A DNA stretch of 38,763 bases from Nitrosomonas ureae (GTDB lineage: Bacteria > Pseudomonadota > Gammaproteobacteria > Burkholderiales > Nitrosomonadaceae), in NCBI GenBank assembly GCA_945872825.1, contig CAMCBD010000016.1, forward strand, positions 1 to 38,763. Direction: 5' to 3'. Each line of letters starts with the position of its first letter. Within the stretch, counting starts at the first letter, position 1. The notes beneath the pieces are model-generated. The model saw nothing but the letters and a program-made list of their open reading frames with translations, was not told where the DNA came from and did no database searches. Positions 1-8,765 of this stretch are shown here, piece after piece. Both the position numbers and the translations under genes were made by a program.

Positions 1-35
1 TACCTAACAGCAGAGCTGCTTTGCTGGCGGGTATA

Positions 36-65
36 TCAATGCAAAAGCATTGAATTATTTTTCTA
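36..65 (+). terminator. Probable intrinsic terminator
   Basis: A perfect 7-bp stem, TCAATGC/GCATTGA, closes on an AAAA loop and is followed by an A/T-rich tract, ATTATTTTT. This fits a weak rho-independent terminator for a plus-strand gene lying left of the window. The stem is AT-rich, so its strength is uncertain. Confidence 0.5.
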
Positions 66-359
66 ATGTAATAATCGCTTAATTTACTGTTTCTTAACAT
101 CTTACTAGACTAACAGATTGTATCTCCTAGTCTAGAGCCTATTTAATTAAATAGTGTTATATCCTAAACTAAAAACATCTCTTAGCTCATTAGCACTCAG
201 ATTCCCAGTTCATTTTTCCCCGCCACCCATAGCCATATCAGTCAAATTCCGCTAGGTCTATGCGTTGGGGAAGCATGTAAAGGGGAAAGATATCGGAGCG
301 TTACGCGCGCACAAAATGTGCTCCTTGCAGATTACTTTTCACATCAAGTTTGGGTTCAT

Positions 360-394
360 CGGGCCATCAAAAGACTTAGTTTCCTGACGGCCCG
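360..394 (-). terminator. Hairpin downstream of the PhoD-like gene
   Basis: The arms CGGGCCATC (360-368) and GACGGCCCG (386-394) form a 9-bp stem. In the minus-strand transcript the single non-Watson-Crick position becomes a G-U wobble, so the stem is fully paired only in the RNA of the phosphatase gene ending at 428. There is no U-tract after it. It may be an mRNA 3' end or a rho-dependent stop rather than a classical terminator. Confidence 0.4.
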
Positions 395-427
395 CTGAAG
401 TAAATTATCGGGCATCTTTAAGCACAG

Positions 428-2008
428 CTAGGCCAATGTTACTCTTGTCTTGCTGCCAAGAGCCTTGCCGTCTCTATCGTAGTTTTGCACGACAATCTCC
501 TTGCCGGCGATATCGATGCGTGTGAAATTATCATCCTGCTCAAAACCGTAGGCCTTGTAGCTCATGACGACATCGTCGTTGACGTCGAAGTCATCGCCCT
601 CCAGCTTGGAATCGTGCACGAAAGACAGTGGATCACCATCCGCAAAGGCCCAGGGCCAATAGAACGCGGAGGACGTGATGCAGAACGCACGAAGCGGAAG
701 GTGGCCGGTAGTTTTGTGGGTGAAGGTAATCTTTGCGAGGTTGGAACAATGCACGTCGCCACTCAGGAAAACGACATTCTGGATGTTTCCGCTAACAATA
801 GCTTGCAGCAATTGGCGGCGTGTCTCAGGAAATGCTGCCCACGAATCGTCTTCGCATTTCTTGCGACGGCTGCGCTCGCCGGTACCGGCTGTTTCGACTC
901 CGTTTGGAACGAAGATGCTTGGAGATACAATGAACTTCGGGCTATCACCGATCTTCTTCTGCTGTGACAGGAGCCAAGCGCATAGAATGTCGATCTGGCC
1001 TTGATAATTTGGCGCACTCGGCTTGGCAGGGTAACCTAGGAGGTGGTTGTCTTCGAGAACATAATCTTTGTCATCACGGATACGTTGGGTGCGGCTATCC
1101 ATAACAAAAAACGGGTAGCCATTGCACTCGAATGAGTAAAACAGCTTATCGCCATCGGCGTCTTGAACTTCGCCCCGAGGGCCGTAATTTCTTGGACAGT
1201 GCAGCCATTGGTAGCTCATGTAGGCAGAAATCGCGGTCTGGAACAGAAGTCTTTTGTCCGCGTCTCTGTCCATTCGGCCCTTGACCCAGTTATCCTCGAT
1301 TTCGTGATCGTCGAGAATCATATAGGAGGGTACTGAGCGAAGCAGGGCGCGCATATTCGGCGAGCTTAATGCCGTCACGTAGCGTTCGTGAAATTCTGAC
1401 GGAGTGTCGGCTCGCTCAAGTGGAATCTGACGATGTATTTTATCCGCATAAATCTGGTCGCCGACCATCAGGAGGAATTGCGGTGCACTCTCGGATTGAA
1501 ACTTCTCGTGAATAGAGCCGAAGATGCGATCCGCCTTTTTTGCAGCCCAAAGGAGTCCAGGGTAGCGGCAGGAGCCGAAAATAAAGGATAGGCCTTTGTC
1601 GCCGGTGTCCTGGTAAGTTGTGAACGTGGCTACGCTTTCCTCAGGAATCAATTGTTCCAGGTCGCCACATAAGGCTTCTGCTTTAGGGAGCTTCTTCAAC
1701 AATTCTTCATCCTCGACGTTCGCCATATCATCGGTGCTGTCGAGCGTGAGTGAGCCGACTCTGACGCTGTAGGTCGTATTGGGCTTGAGCTTGGTGAAAT
1801 CCACGACGCCTGTGCGATCATATTCTCGGTGAAGGCGCAGATAACAGGCTGACTTGGTAATGTAGGTGCCCTTGGCATCATACAGGGCAGCAACGCCGAC
1901 AGTACGTCCAGGTGCCTCATCAGACCCACGCATCCAGATACGGGTGGAAGTGCTTGTCGTGTGACCTACGATGGGGCCTACGCTGGGGCTTCGTAGCATA
2001 TTACTCAT
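428..2008 (-). CDS. PhoD-like metallophosphatase (alkaline phosphatase D family)
   Basis: The 526-aa protein belongs to the PhoD-like metallophosphatase family, which hydrolyses phosphomono- or diesters with a metal centre. Visible family motifs in order are GSCRYPG, LLMVGDQIYADK (GDxxYAD metal motif), YMILDDHEIEDNW (DDHE) and SGDVHCSN (SGDVH) near the C-terminus. The N-terminal part carries the usual beta-sandwich signature (VGPIVG...STRIWMRG). I prefer ATG 2008 because AGGAG lies 8 nt upstream. The in-frame TTG at 2014 is too close to it. No Tat or Sec signal peptide is visible, unlike secreted PhoD of Bacillus, so it may act in the cytoplasm. The substrate cannot be told. It stands alone, with a hairpin after its stop codon. 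Confidence 0.85.
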   Translation of the reverse strand: MSNMLRSPSVGPIVGHTTSTSTRIWMRGSDEAPGRTVGVAALYDAKGTYITKSACYLRLHREYDRTGVVDFTKLKPNTTYSVRVGSLTLDSTDDMANVEDEELLKKLPKAEALCGDLEQLIPEESVATFTTYQDTGDKGLSFIFGSCRYPGLLWAAKKADRIFGSIHEKFQSESAPQFLLMVGDQIYADKIHRQIPLERADTPSEFHERYVTALSSPNMRALLRSVPSYMILDDHEIEDNWVKGRMDRDADKRLLFQTAISAYMSYQWLHCPRNYGPRGEVQDADGDKLFYSFECNGYPFFVMDSRTQRIRDDKDYVLEDNHLLGYPAKPSAPNYQGQIDILCAWLLSQQKKIGDSPKFIVSPSIFVPNGVETAGTGERSRRKKCEDDSWAAFPETRRQLLQAIVSGNIQNVVFLSGDVHCSNLAKITFTHKTTGHLPLRAFCITSSAFYWPWAFADGDPLSFVHDSKLEGDDFDVNDDVVMSYKAYGFEQDDNFTRIDIAGKEIVVQNYDRDGKALGSKTRVTLA

Positions 2009-2411
2009 GATCAAATCTCCTGTGGTTTATCCGGTCAAGGTTAATTGAAGGTGCCTAAGGACAGGCAGGTGCACCTCACTCACGGCGCTATTCCCGACAA
2101 TACAGTCAATGTGTCCGGAGGCGTATAAGAAAAATAAACGTACTCTTCATTGCAGATGAAAGTACTGAAAGTCAGATGAAATGTCAAACACGCTGACAAA
2201 TGATCAGAAATTCATAAAATTTTTCCCGACCGGCCGCAAGAGACGTCATTTCGCTTATTAATCCCATCTTGCTAAACAAGTCGACGTAGAAATAAAAGAT
2301 AAGAAAAGAAAGCTCCAACCTGATTCCGAATCAAGATGCTTTCAGTCTCATAGTGATTAAACGTATTAGTTTTAATGAAGATTATGTATTTCTGCGGCGT
2401 GGTTGGTTAGC
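2009..2411. other. Intergenic, no gene seen
   Basis: About 400 bases lie between the FadL-like gene and the phosphatase gene, both on the minus strand. The stretch is AT-rich, especially at 2200-2400. It should contain the phosphatase promoter and the 3' end of the FadL-like transcript. I see no open frame, RNA gene or strong hairpin that I can support. Confidence 0.4.
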
Positions 2412-3779
2412 TCAGAAACGCCAATCCAGTTGAAGACCACCGATATTGATTTGTTCAGAATATTGCCCAACGAGAAAACCAGCAGTTGATCCTCGGTTAT
2501 TAATCGCCGAATCATTCATAAATAAGTGTGCGTAAGCACCGTGGATATTCACATTTTTTAACAGCGCATAAGTAAACCCAGCCGTTAACCAATAACGACT
2601 GTTATCAGGAACACGCGCTGACCTATGCTGCGCATCCGGAACAGGCGTTTGATCGTAGGCAAATCCGGTGCGGAATATCCATTTGCTGGTTTCTGAGAAA
2701 TAATTGACGCCCACCGCATAGCGCCAAGTATCGTTCCATTTCAGGTTTTGTACATCATCGGGTTGCGGCGAAGAAAAATTTGTTCTCAGCTCCTTGATAA
2801 GACTCCAATGTGTCCACAACGCATCTGCGGAGAAAGCCCAGCGGGGGTTAAAACGATGCGAGAAACCAAACAGAACATTATCGGGCAGTGTTATTGAGGT
2901 AAGTACATTGGTATCGATACTCCCTCTTCCTGTCAATATCATGGCATTACTCGGCACGAAAAAATTTGCATTGCTGTGCACATCATGCGCAATTCTGGAG
3001 CGATAACTAACCCCGAATCGAGTATCTTGATTCAGCGCATAGAAGGCGCCAAAGTTGTAGCCAAACCCAACACTATCACCTTTGAGTGAGGCATGTCCGT
3101 CTGCGGCTTGCGGCAGGAGTCCTTGATTGGCACAAGTCGCAGTATTTTGTAGTGCCTGCAAGCAGGCTGTTCCAAAATCTACGGCGTTGGTCAATCTGGA
3201 TTTCAGGTACTGCACGTTGAAACCAGCGCCAACCGAAAACCTTTCGGTTACCTTGAAAGATAGCGATGGATTAAGGTTAGTCGTCATAATTTCCGAATCG
3301 ATGGCCTGATAGCGCCCTTTCCAATCGGATTGATAGCTGTTGCTCGTGCCAAAGGGGGTATTAAAACCGAAACCGAAAGCCACCCGTTTTGTCAGCTCCT
3401 GTACATAATAAATATTGGGAATAAAAGCTAAATTGCCGGAGTCTCCGCCATTACCGCCTTTTAACGGCGCACCGCCCAACGCCGGGCTCAAATGTGACGT
3501 ACTATTCTGGAAAGTCGCGGAAGGTGCAATGACATATCCGGCTACCGAAACCAGCTTGTCGCGCACATGACTCATCGCGCCCGGATTAAAGAACACCATA
3601 CTGCCGTCGTCAATATTGGTTGGTGCCCCGGAAAAGGCCTGCCCTAATTCCTTGACACTCTGTTCCATCACAGCGATCCCAGCACCTAATACCGGCATTG
3701 AAGCAGTAAACAGAAAGAAGCCAATGTAATAAATAAAACCTCGATGAAAAAAACACGCCGCTATACGTTGCGTATTAAT
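2412..3779 (-). CDS. FadL/OMPP1/TodX-family outer-membrane transport protein (possible ATT start)
   Basis: This is a beta-barrel outer-membrane protein of the FadL family, which takes up long-chain fatty acids or other hydrophobic compounds. The mature N-terminus has the family pattern AVMEQSVKELGQAFSG...DDGSMVFFNPGAMS, and the chain ends in an aromatic residue (LDWRF), as barrel proteins do. The first conventional start is ATG 3698, which falls inside the signal peptide, one residue before PVLGAG. Reading upstream in frame gives a classical signal sequence with R and H in the n-region and FIYYIGFFLFTAS as the core. The only plausible start there is an ATT at 3777-3779, placed 7 nt after a good GGGAG ribosome site, with an in-frame TAA further upstream. 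So either this gene uses a rare AUU start or the start codon has mutated. Family call is firm; the start is inferred. Confidence 0.8.
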   Translation of the reverse strand: MNTQRIAACFFHRGFIYYIGFFLFTASMPVLGAGIAVMEQSVKELGQAFSGAPTNIDDGSMVFFNPGAMSHVRDKLVSVAGYVIAPSATFQNSTSHLSPALGGAPLKGGNGGDSGNLAFIPNIYYVQELTKRVAFGFGFNTPFGTSNSYQSDWKGRYQAIDSEIMTTNLNPSLSFKVTERFSVGAGFNVQYLKSRLTNAVDFGTACLQALQNTATCANQGLLPQAADGHASLKGDSVGFGYNFGAFYALNQDTRFGVSYRSRIAHDVHSNANFFVPSNAMILTGRGSIDTNVLTSITLPDNVLFGFSHRFNPRWAFSADALWTHWSLIKELRTNFSSPQPDDVQNLKWNDTWRYAVGVNYFSETSKWIFRTGFAYDQTPVPDAQHRSARVPDNSRYWLTAGFTYALLKNVNIHGAYAHLFMNDSAINNRGSTAGFLVGQYSEQINIGGLQLDWRF

Positions 3780-4100
3780 AGACTCACTCCCGTAATTTTA
3801 TTGATCAATTGCGCGCATTGATTATCTCAGCAGGTCAACACACGCGGCAGCTTACTTTACTTACAAAAAATTTTAAGTATAATTTATTGATTGTTAGTCA
3901 GAATTATCTGATGCCTCAAGAAATGAATATTTCCCAGCTTCGACTCAAGCACAGCATTGTCACCGGAGCAAATTGCACCCTACTTTCACGCTTCAACTCA
4001 TTGAAAATGAATTATATGCTTCTTTATGTCTGATAAACAATCTCCGGTTAATTGAAAAATTCTCTGGCAAGGAGCGTACAATTTACGTAATTTGTCCGCG
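3780..4100. other. Intergenic between divergent FadL-like and GGDEF/EAL genes
   Basis: This divergent promoter region of about 320 bases is AT-rich. It contains TATAAT at 3878-3883 on the plus strand as a candidate -10, with only a weak -35 (around 3855-3861), which could serve the GGDEF/EAL gene. GGGAG near 3787-3791, read on the minus strand, is the candidate ribosome site of the FadL-like gene. An open frame at 3809-4033 starts with TTG, has no ribosome site and resembles nothing I know, so I do not call it. Confidence 0.35.
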
Positions 4101-6641
4101 ATGAAAAATGATTACATGGGATCGAAATTCAATCACCGCACAATGGATTCCCGGTTTCAGCAATCCAATCACGCTGCCGAACTGCTGGCTGAACAGATAA
4201 AACTGCTGTACCAGCAAGCCCCTATAGCACTCATTGTTTCACTGATCATTGCCGCAGCACTTACTTTTGTTTTCTGGAATCTTGTTGCAAAAGTCTGGCT
4301 GGTGAGTTGGCTGGCGGCCATCTATCTGCTTACTTTCGCCCGATTTCTGCTAGTCAAATCTTATTTCCAAAAAAAACCGGCTATTACCGAATCACCTGTC
4401 TGGAGGCGCCGGTTTTTAATCGGCACATTGTTGTCGGGAATACTTTGGGGCCTCGCTGGAAGCATACTTTTTGTAAGCGGCAGCGCAATGCACCAGTTAT
4501 TTCTCGCCTACCTGCTCGGCGGCATGGTTGCGGGTGCAATGGCCACATTATCGTCGTACAAGTGGGCCTTTTTAGCCTTCTCAATACCCGTTGTCCTGCC
4601 TTTCACTTATCAGGTCATCACGCATGAAAGTGACATTCATCTCATCCTCGCGCTTACTTATCTGCTTTTCGTTTTCGCGATGGGAAGCATTTCGCATCGG
4701 CTGCACCATACCGTCTCGGATTCTCTTAAGTTCCGCTTCGAAAATTTCGACCTGCTAAAACGCCTGATCCAAGCCAAGGATCGCCAGAATACGATTAATC
4801 GGGTGTTACAAACACAAATCGAAGAAAAGGATCGCTCGCAGCAAGCATTGCAAACTGTCAAAGAGCAATTGGAACAACGGGTAATGGAACGCACGGAAGC
4901 GCTCGCCTTAGCTAATGATGTCTTGTACCATGAAAAGGAGCTCTTTCAAGTCACTTTAGCCAGTATCGTGGATGCGGTGATCACCACCGATTCCAGCGGA
5001 AAAATAACCTATCTCAATCCGGTCGCGAAAATATTCACCGGCTGGCACAACCAGGAAGCAAATGGTACACCGCTGCAGGACGTTTTTAACATTCTGGATA
5101 CAACCACCCGTGAGCCTGTTGAAAACCCGCTCGATGGCCACTCAAATAAACCCGGGAACATCAAAGGCCATCGCGAATGCCTGCTGCTCCGTAAGGACAA
5201 GCAAGAATGGATCATCGATTATTCCGTAGCGCCGATTCAAAATGAGCAAGAACATGTGATTGGAACTGTAATAACCTTCCGGGATGTCACAGAACAACGC
5301 AAGATAACGCAAAAACTCGCCTACCAGGCAACGCATGATTCGCTGACCGGTCTATTGAATCGCAAGGAATTTGAGGCCCGCCTCAGCAAAATCCTGGCAT
5401 CGACGCGCAAAAATGACACGCATGCGCTGCTGTATCTCGACCTAGATCAGTTTAAAATTATCAATGACTCCTGCGGGCATAGCGCCGGAGATGAATTGTT
5501 GCGCCAGGTAACAGTTTTGTTCCAATCCAAGTTGCGTACACGGGATACGCTGGCACGTCTCGGCGGCGATGAATTTGGCATTATTCTGGAACATTGCCCG
5601 CAAAATGAAGCATTACAAGTTGCGCAGACCTTGCGTGAACTGGTGCAGAACTTTTGCTATCACTATCAAAACAAGACTTTCACGATTGGTGTCAGCATTG
5701 GATTGTTTCCCATCACCCACGCGAATGAAGGTCTTGCCCATGCACTAAATGCAGCCGATAGCGCTTGTTATGAGGCCAAAGATCAAGGTCGGAACCACGT
5801 TCATGTGTATCAAGCGGCTGATAAGCAACAAAAACCGGGTGCAATGCAGTGGCTGCCGCGTATTCAACAGGCCATCGCCGATCAGCGACTATATTTGTAT
5901 TTTCAACCGATCCGGGCGATCTCCGGAAAAAATGGCTTGGAGGAACATGGCGAGATCTTGCTGCGCCTGAAGGATGAGCGCGGCCAATTGATCATGCCGG
6001 GCGCGTTCCTTCCCTCTGCCGAACGGCATGATCAGATGCTGATGATCGATCGCTGGGTAATACAACAATTATTCAAGTTGCTCAAGGCACACGCTCGCCA
6101 GCCATCCAATGCCGTTTACACCATTAACTTGTCCGCACAGGCGCTCGGAAATACGGATTTTCTCAATTTCACAGTGGACAGCATCAAAGCCAGCAAAATA
6201 AATCCTGCCAATATCTGTTTTGAAATCACCGAACATATTGCACTGGCTGATTTAAAGCATGTCATGCATTTTATTTCAACCCTCAAGGAACTGGGCTGCC
6301 GTATCTCCATCGACAATTTCGGTGGCGGCGTATCGTCATTCGGCTATTTGAAAAACTTCCCGCTGGATTATCTGAAAATCGACGGACGGCTGATCAAGGA
6401 TATGGCCACCGATCCAATTGATCATGCGATGGTCGAATCGATCAACCACATCGGACATGTCATGCGGCTCAAAACCATCGCCGGATGGGTCGAAAATGCT
6501 CAGACATTTCAGCTTTTGGAAAATATGGGTATCGATTACGTACAAGGATTCTGGCTCGCTGAACCGCAGCTCTTTGATTCCGGTTCGGAGAAATCTTTAA
6601 GTGTGCCTCAGGAAGTAACACCGTCAGGACATGACAACTGA
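4101..6641 (+). CDS. Membrane-bound PAS-GGDEF-EAL cyclic-di-GMP protein with degenerate EAL site
   Basis: The 846-aa signalling protein has five or six membrane segments (about residues 45-190), a coiled-coil linker (about 200-270), a PAS domain (about 275-385), a GGDEF diguanylate cyclase domain and an EAL domain. The cyclase motif GGDEF is intact at 488-492, and an inhibitory-site RxxD (RTRD) lies five residues before it. The EAL domain is altered. EAL reads EIL (E618), the metal-binding DDFG reads DNFG (N739), and the general-base region AExVE reads AGWVE (G795). From what is known of EAL enzymes, the last two changes should abolish phosphodiesterase activity, so the domain may only bind c-di-GMP or GTP. 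The start is uncertain: GGAG at 4071-4074 is far from ATG 4101, and TTG 4092 is an alternative. It is monocistronic. Confidence 0.88.
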   Translation: MKNDYMGSKFNHRTMDSRFQQSNHAAELLAEQIKLLYQQAPIALIVSLIIAAALTFVFWNLVAKVWLVSWLAAIYLLTFARFLLVKSYFQKKPAITESPVWRRRFLIGTLLSGILWGLAGSILFVSGSAMHQLFLAYLLGGMVAGAMATLSSYKWAFLAFSIPVVLPFTYQVITHESDIHLILALTYLLFVFAMGSISHRLHHTVSDSLKFRFENFDLLKRLIQAKDRQNTINRVLQTQIEEKDRSQQALQTVKEQLEQRVMERTEALALANDVLYHEKELFQVTLASIVDAVITTDSSGKITYLNPVAKIFTGWHNQEANGTPLQDVFNILDTTTREPVENPLDGHSNKPGNIKGHRECLLLRKDKQEWIIDYSVAPIQNEQEHVIGTVITFRDVTEQRKITQKLAYQATHDSLTGLLNRKEFEARLSKILASTRKNDTHALLYLDLDQFKIINDSCGHSAGDELLRQVTVLFQSKLRTRDTLARLGGDEFGIILEHCPQNEALQVAQTLRELVQNFCYHYQNKTFTIGVSIGLFPITHANEGLAHALNAADSACYEAKDQGRNHVHVYQAADKQQKPGAMQWLPRIQQAIADQRLYLYFQPIRAISGKNGLEEHGEILLRLKDERGQLIMPGAFLPSAERHDQMLMIDRWVIQQLFKLLKAHARQPSNAVYTINLSAQALGNTDFLNFTVDSIKASKINPANICFEITEHIALADLKHVMHFISTLKELGCRISIDNFGGGVSSFGYLKNFPLDYLKIDGRLIKDMATDPIDHAMVESINHIGHVMRLKTIAGWVENAQTFQLLENMGIDYVQGFWLAEPQLFDSGSEKSLSVPQEVTPSGHDN

Positions 6642-6660
6642 TCTGTAAAACTAGAATACC

Positions 6661-6695
6661 GGGATTCCTTTTGTCATCCAAACCTACCGGACTGA
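6661..6695 (+). repeat. Dispersed intergenic repeat, copy 1
   Basis: These 35 bases just downstream of the GGDEF/EAL gene match 38507-38541 at 28 of 35 positions (my hand count). The shared parts are GGGATTCCT, GTCAT, AACCTA and CTGA. Both copies lie just after a gene and point the same way. A partial third copy lies at 26881-26898 in the other orientation. Confidence 0.4.
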
Positions 6696-6714
6696 TAGAG
6701 TAATAAACTGAGTG

Positions 6715-7128
6715 TCATTTTGTCGCCAGGTTGGAGATGATTAATGAGTATGCGCCTCCAAGAATGGTTTTCGTAGGATCACCAAAGACGTGATAATCAG
6801 CGATGTGTTGCTGTTTGCCATTCAACTGGAGATGCCACTCCGAGCTATCTGAAACGATAACTGAGCAATCACAATCAGAAAACTGGTCAGCCGTAATATC
6901 AATGACAAGCTTACCGCGCTGCAACCATGCATGTGAAGATGTACCGTGTTCGCCAAGCAAGTAATGAAACGGCTCATAACCTTGCTCAATTAGAAACGCA
7001 CCGAGTAAAAGCGTTACGTCTCCGCACGACCCACGTGGGAAATTTGAAAAGGTAATTGGCAATCTACTCCTGGGGCATGCTTCAATCGCTTTGCGGAATG
7101 CGGTTGCTAATTCGATTAAGTGCTTCAT
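6715..7128 (-). CDS. Small protein with Cys-His-Asp pattern, possible transglutaminase-like fold
   Basis: This protein has about 137 aa. I do not recognise a named family. Three segments, RGSCGDVTLLLG, TSSHAWLQ and VIDITADQF, place a Cys, a His and an Asp in the order found in transglutaminase-like and papain-like enzymes. A Cys peptidase or amidase-like activity is therefore possible, but only inferred. I choose ATG 7128, 10 nt after the stop of the preceding small gene. The longer frame from 7194 would overlap that gene by 56 nt. No good ribosome site is visible. It probably shares a transcript with the 76-aa gene. Confidence 0.6.
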   Translation of the reverse strand: MKHLIELATAFRKAIEACPRSRLPITFSNFPRGSCGDVTLLLGAFLIEQGYEPFHYLLGEHGTSSHAWLQRGKLVIDITADQFSDCDCSVIVSDSSEWHLQLNGKQQHIADYHVFGDPTKTILGGAYSLIISNLATK

Positions 7129-7138
7129 CGTGAAAATA

Positions 7139-7369
7139 TCAGTAAGCAAAAAGGTGGTAAACCCACTGACCCTTTGAGTCGCGGACAAATCCATTTACTT
7201 TCATGCACATTCCGAAGAGATTTTGTTTTGCAGCATCTCTATCGAGTTGCGAATAAGAAACTAAAGCGCGTTCAGTCTCCCATTCGCATTCGGCGATGTG
7301 CTCATCTCTGGTTGTGCACCAACTGACCAAGATAACAATTAGCAATGCTATAAAAACTTTCAATCTCAT
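7139..7369 (-). CDS. Small exported or membrane-anchored protein, unknown function
   Basis: The 76-aa protein begins with a hydrophobic signal or anchor segment (LKVFIALLIVILVSW) ending at a Cys. A lipoprotein is possible, but Trp just before the Cys is atypical of a lipobox. The rest carries two Cys, in HIAECEW and GMCMKVNGF. That spacing resembles small periplasmic proteins ending in a CMxxxGF/Y motif, which may be disulfide-bonded. It precedes the Cys-His-Asp protein by 10 nt and probably forms an operon with it. No function can be assigned. Confidence 0.5.
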   Translation of the reverse strand: MRLKVFIALLIVILVSWCTTRDEHIAECEWETERALVSYSQLDRDAAKQNLFGMCMKVNGFVRDSKGQWVYHLFAY

Positions 7370-7589
7370 TGTGTAATGTTCACTCTAAACATCCAGCTAC
7401 TATTAGATGTCCGAAATGACGCAATACATTACACCATCAATGAGATCTAATACAGAATTGTTCATTGTATTCACTTATGTTTTAAGATAATTGATTGACT
7501 TAGGTGTCATCATGGCAAGTTGTTATTGTTAAGTCTTATAATTTGCATGCGCGCGATTGAATTGAACGAAAAGAAATTTAACATTTGGG

Positions 7590-8765
7590 CTATTTTTTAT
7601 TGTACCAAGCTCGTTCGATATTTTGCATAACCGATAAAACCATCTTCCTCGGCGCACCAATATTTAACCGCATAAACCCGCTACCTTCCGAACCGAACAG
7701 AATGCCTGGACTCATACCGATTCCCGCTTCATGGATGAAAAAATGTTTGAGTTGCGCGTCGGTCCTATTCCAAGCCCGGCAATCCAGCCATAATAAGTAC
7801 GTGCCTTCGGCTTTGATGACTTTGATTTCCGGCAAATGTTCGACCAAGAAGTTTTCCACGCAATCGCGCGTATCGCGCAGATAAATCAATAGCTCTTCCA
7901 GCCAGGCTTCGCCTTCACGGTAGGCGGCTTCAAAAGCGGCGATGCTGAACGGGTTGGATGCGCTGATATGCAGCGTGTTAAACACTTGCGTGACGGCATT
8001 GCGGGTGGATTGGTCGGGAATAATCAGCGCGGACAGGTTCAATCCGGGAATGTTGAAGGTTTTGCTCGGCGCGACAGCGGTGATGATTTTTGCAGCGTGT
8101 TCCGGGAAAATGGCCAGTGTGTGGTGTTGATTGCCGGGGTAAATCAAGTCGGCATGAATTTCATCGGAAAAAATGATCAGATTATGTTTTGCGGCAATAT
8201 CCAATAGCCGCTCCAGTTCAGCGGGTTGCCAGACTCGACCGACCGGGTTATGTGGCGAGCAAAGCAATAGCAGTTTCGCTTCCTTGGCACAGTGTTCCAG
8301 ATGGTCAAAATCGATGGTGTAGCGGCCATTTTCCAGATGCAGCGGATTTTGGATCAATTTTCTGCCGGCTTGGGTGATGGCGGAAAAAAATGGGAAATAC
8401 ACCGGCGGTTGGATGATGACGGATTCGCCGGGTTGCGTAAACGCCATCACCGCGGCATTAATAGAGGGAACCACGCCGGGACACAGGATGATCCAATCGC
8501 GCTGTATGCTCCAGCCGTGGCGCCGCTGCATCCAGCCGATCAGGGCATCATACAAACTATCCGGAAAAAGCGTGTAGCCATAAATCGGGTGGGCGGCGCG
8601 TTCTGCCAGTGCCCGGGTGACTGCGGGCGGCGCGGCAAAATCCATGTCGGCCACCCACACCGGAATGACGTCACTTTTGCCAAACATGTTTTGCCGCCCA
8701 TCATACTTGACGCTGTGAGTACCTTCGCGGTTGATTTCGTGGTCAAAATCAAAGCCACTACTCAA
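7590..8765 (-). CDS. ovoB: PLP-dependent C-S lyase of PatB/MalY type, probable OvoB
   Basis: The 391-aa fold-type I PLP enzyme is of the PatB/MalY group. The PLP lysine is K235 in VAPSKTFNIPG. Other family marks are the PIYGYT segment, CSPHNPVGRVW and the aspartate motif FSDEIHADL. The family cleaves C-S bonds by beta-elimination. It overlaps the stop of ovoA by four bases (ATGA). By established pathway knowledge, ovothiol synthesis needs such a lyase (OvoB) after OvoA to split the histidyl-cysteine sulfoxide into 5-thiohistidine. The coupling to ovoA makes that role much more likely than general cystathionine beta-lyase activity. The biochemical role is inferred from context. Confidence 0.85.
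   Translation of the reverse strand: MSSGFDFDHEINREGTHSVKYDGRQNMFGKSDVIPVWVADMDFAAPPAVTRALAERAAHPIYGYTLFPDSLYDALIGWMQRRHGWSIQRDWIILCPGVVPSINAAVMAFTQPGESVIIQPPVYFPFFSAITQAGRKLIQNPLHLENGRYTIDFDHLEHCAKEAKLLLLCSPHNPVGRVWQPAELERLLDIAAKHNLIIFSDEIHADLIYPGNQHHTLAIFPEHAAKIITAVAPSKTFNIPGLNLSALIIPDQSTRNAVTQVFNTLHISASNPFSIAAFEAAYREGEAWLEELLIYLRDTRDCVENFLVEHLPEIKVIKAEGTYLLWLDCRAWNRTDAQLKHFFIHEAGIGMSPGILFGSEGSGFMRLNIGAPRKMVLSVMQNIERAWYNKK

Larger units (their letters stand above)
1..427. other. Non-coding left edge of window
   Basis: I see no convincing gene in the first 427 bases. They hold a terminator-like hairpin near the left edge (36-65) and a second hairpin at 360-394 that fits the end of the minus-strand phosphatase gene. 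A short open frame entering from the left edge runs to a stop near 66-83, depending on frame. It is too short to identify as the tail of an upstream gene. Confidence 0.5.

Noticed and set aside
3809-4033. 74-aa plus-strand frame
   Set aside because: It starts with TTG without a ribosome site in an AT-rich divergent promoter region and has no similarity I can recognise.
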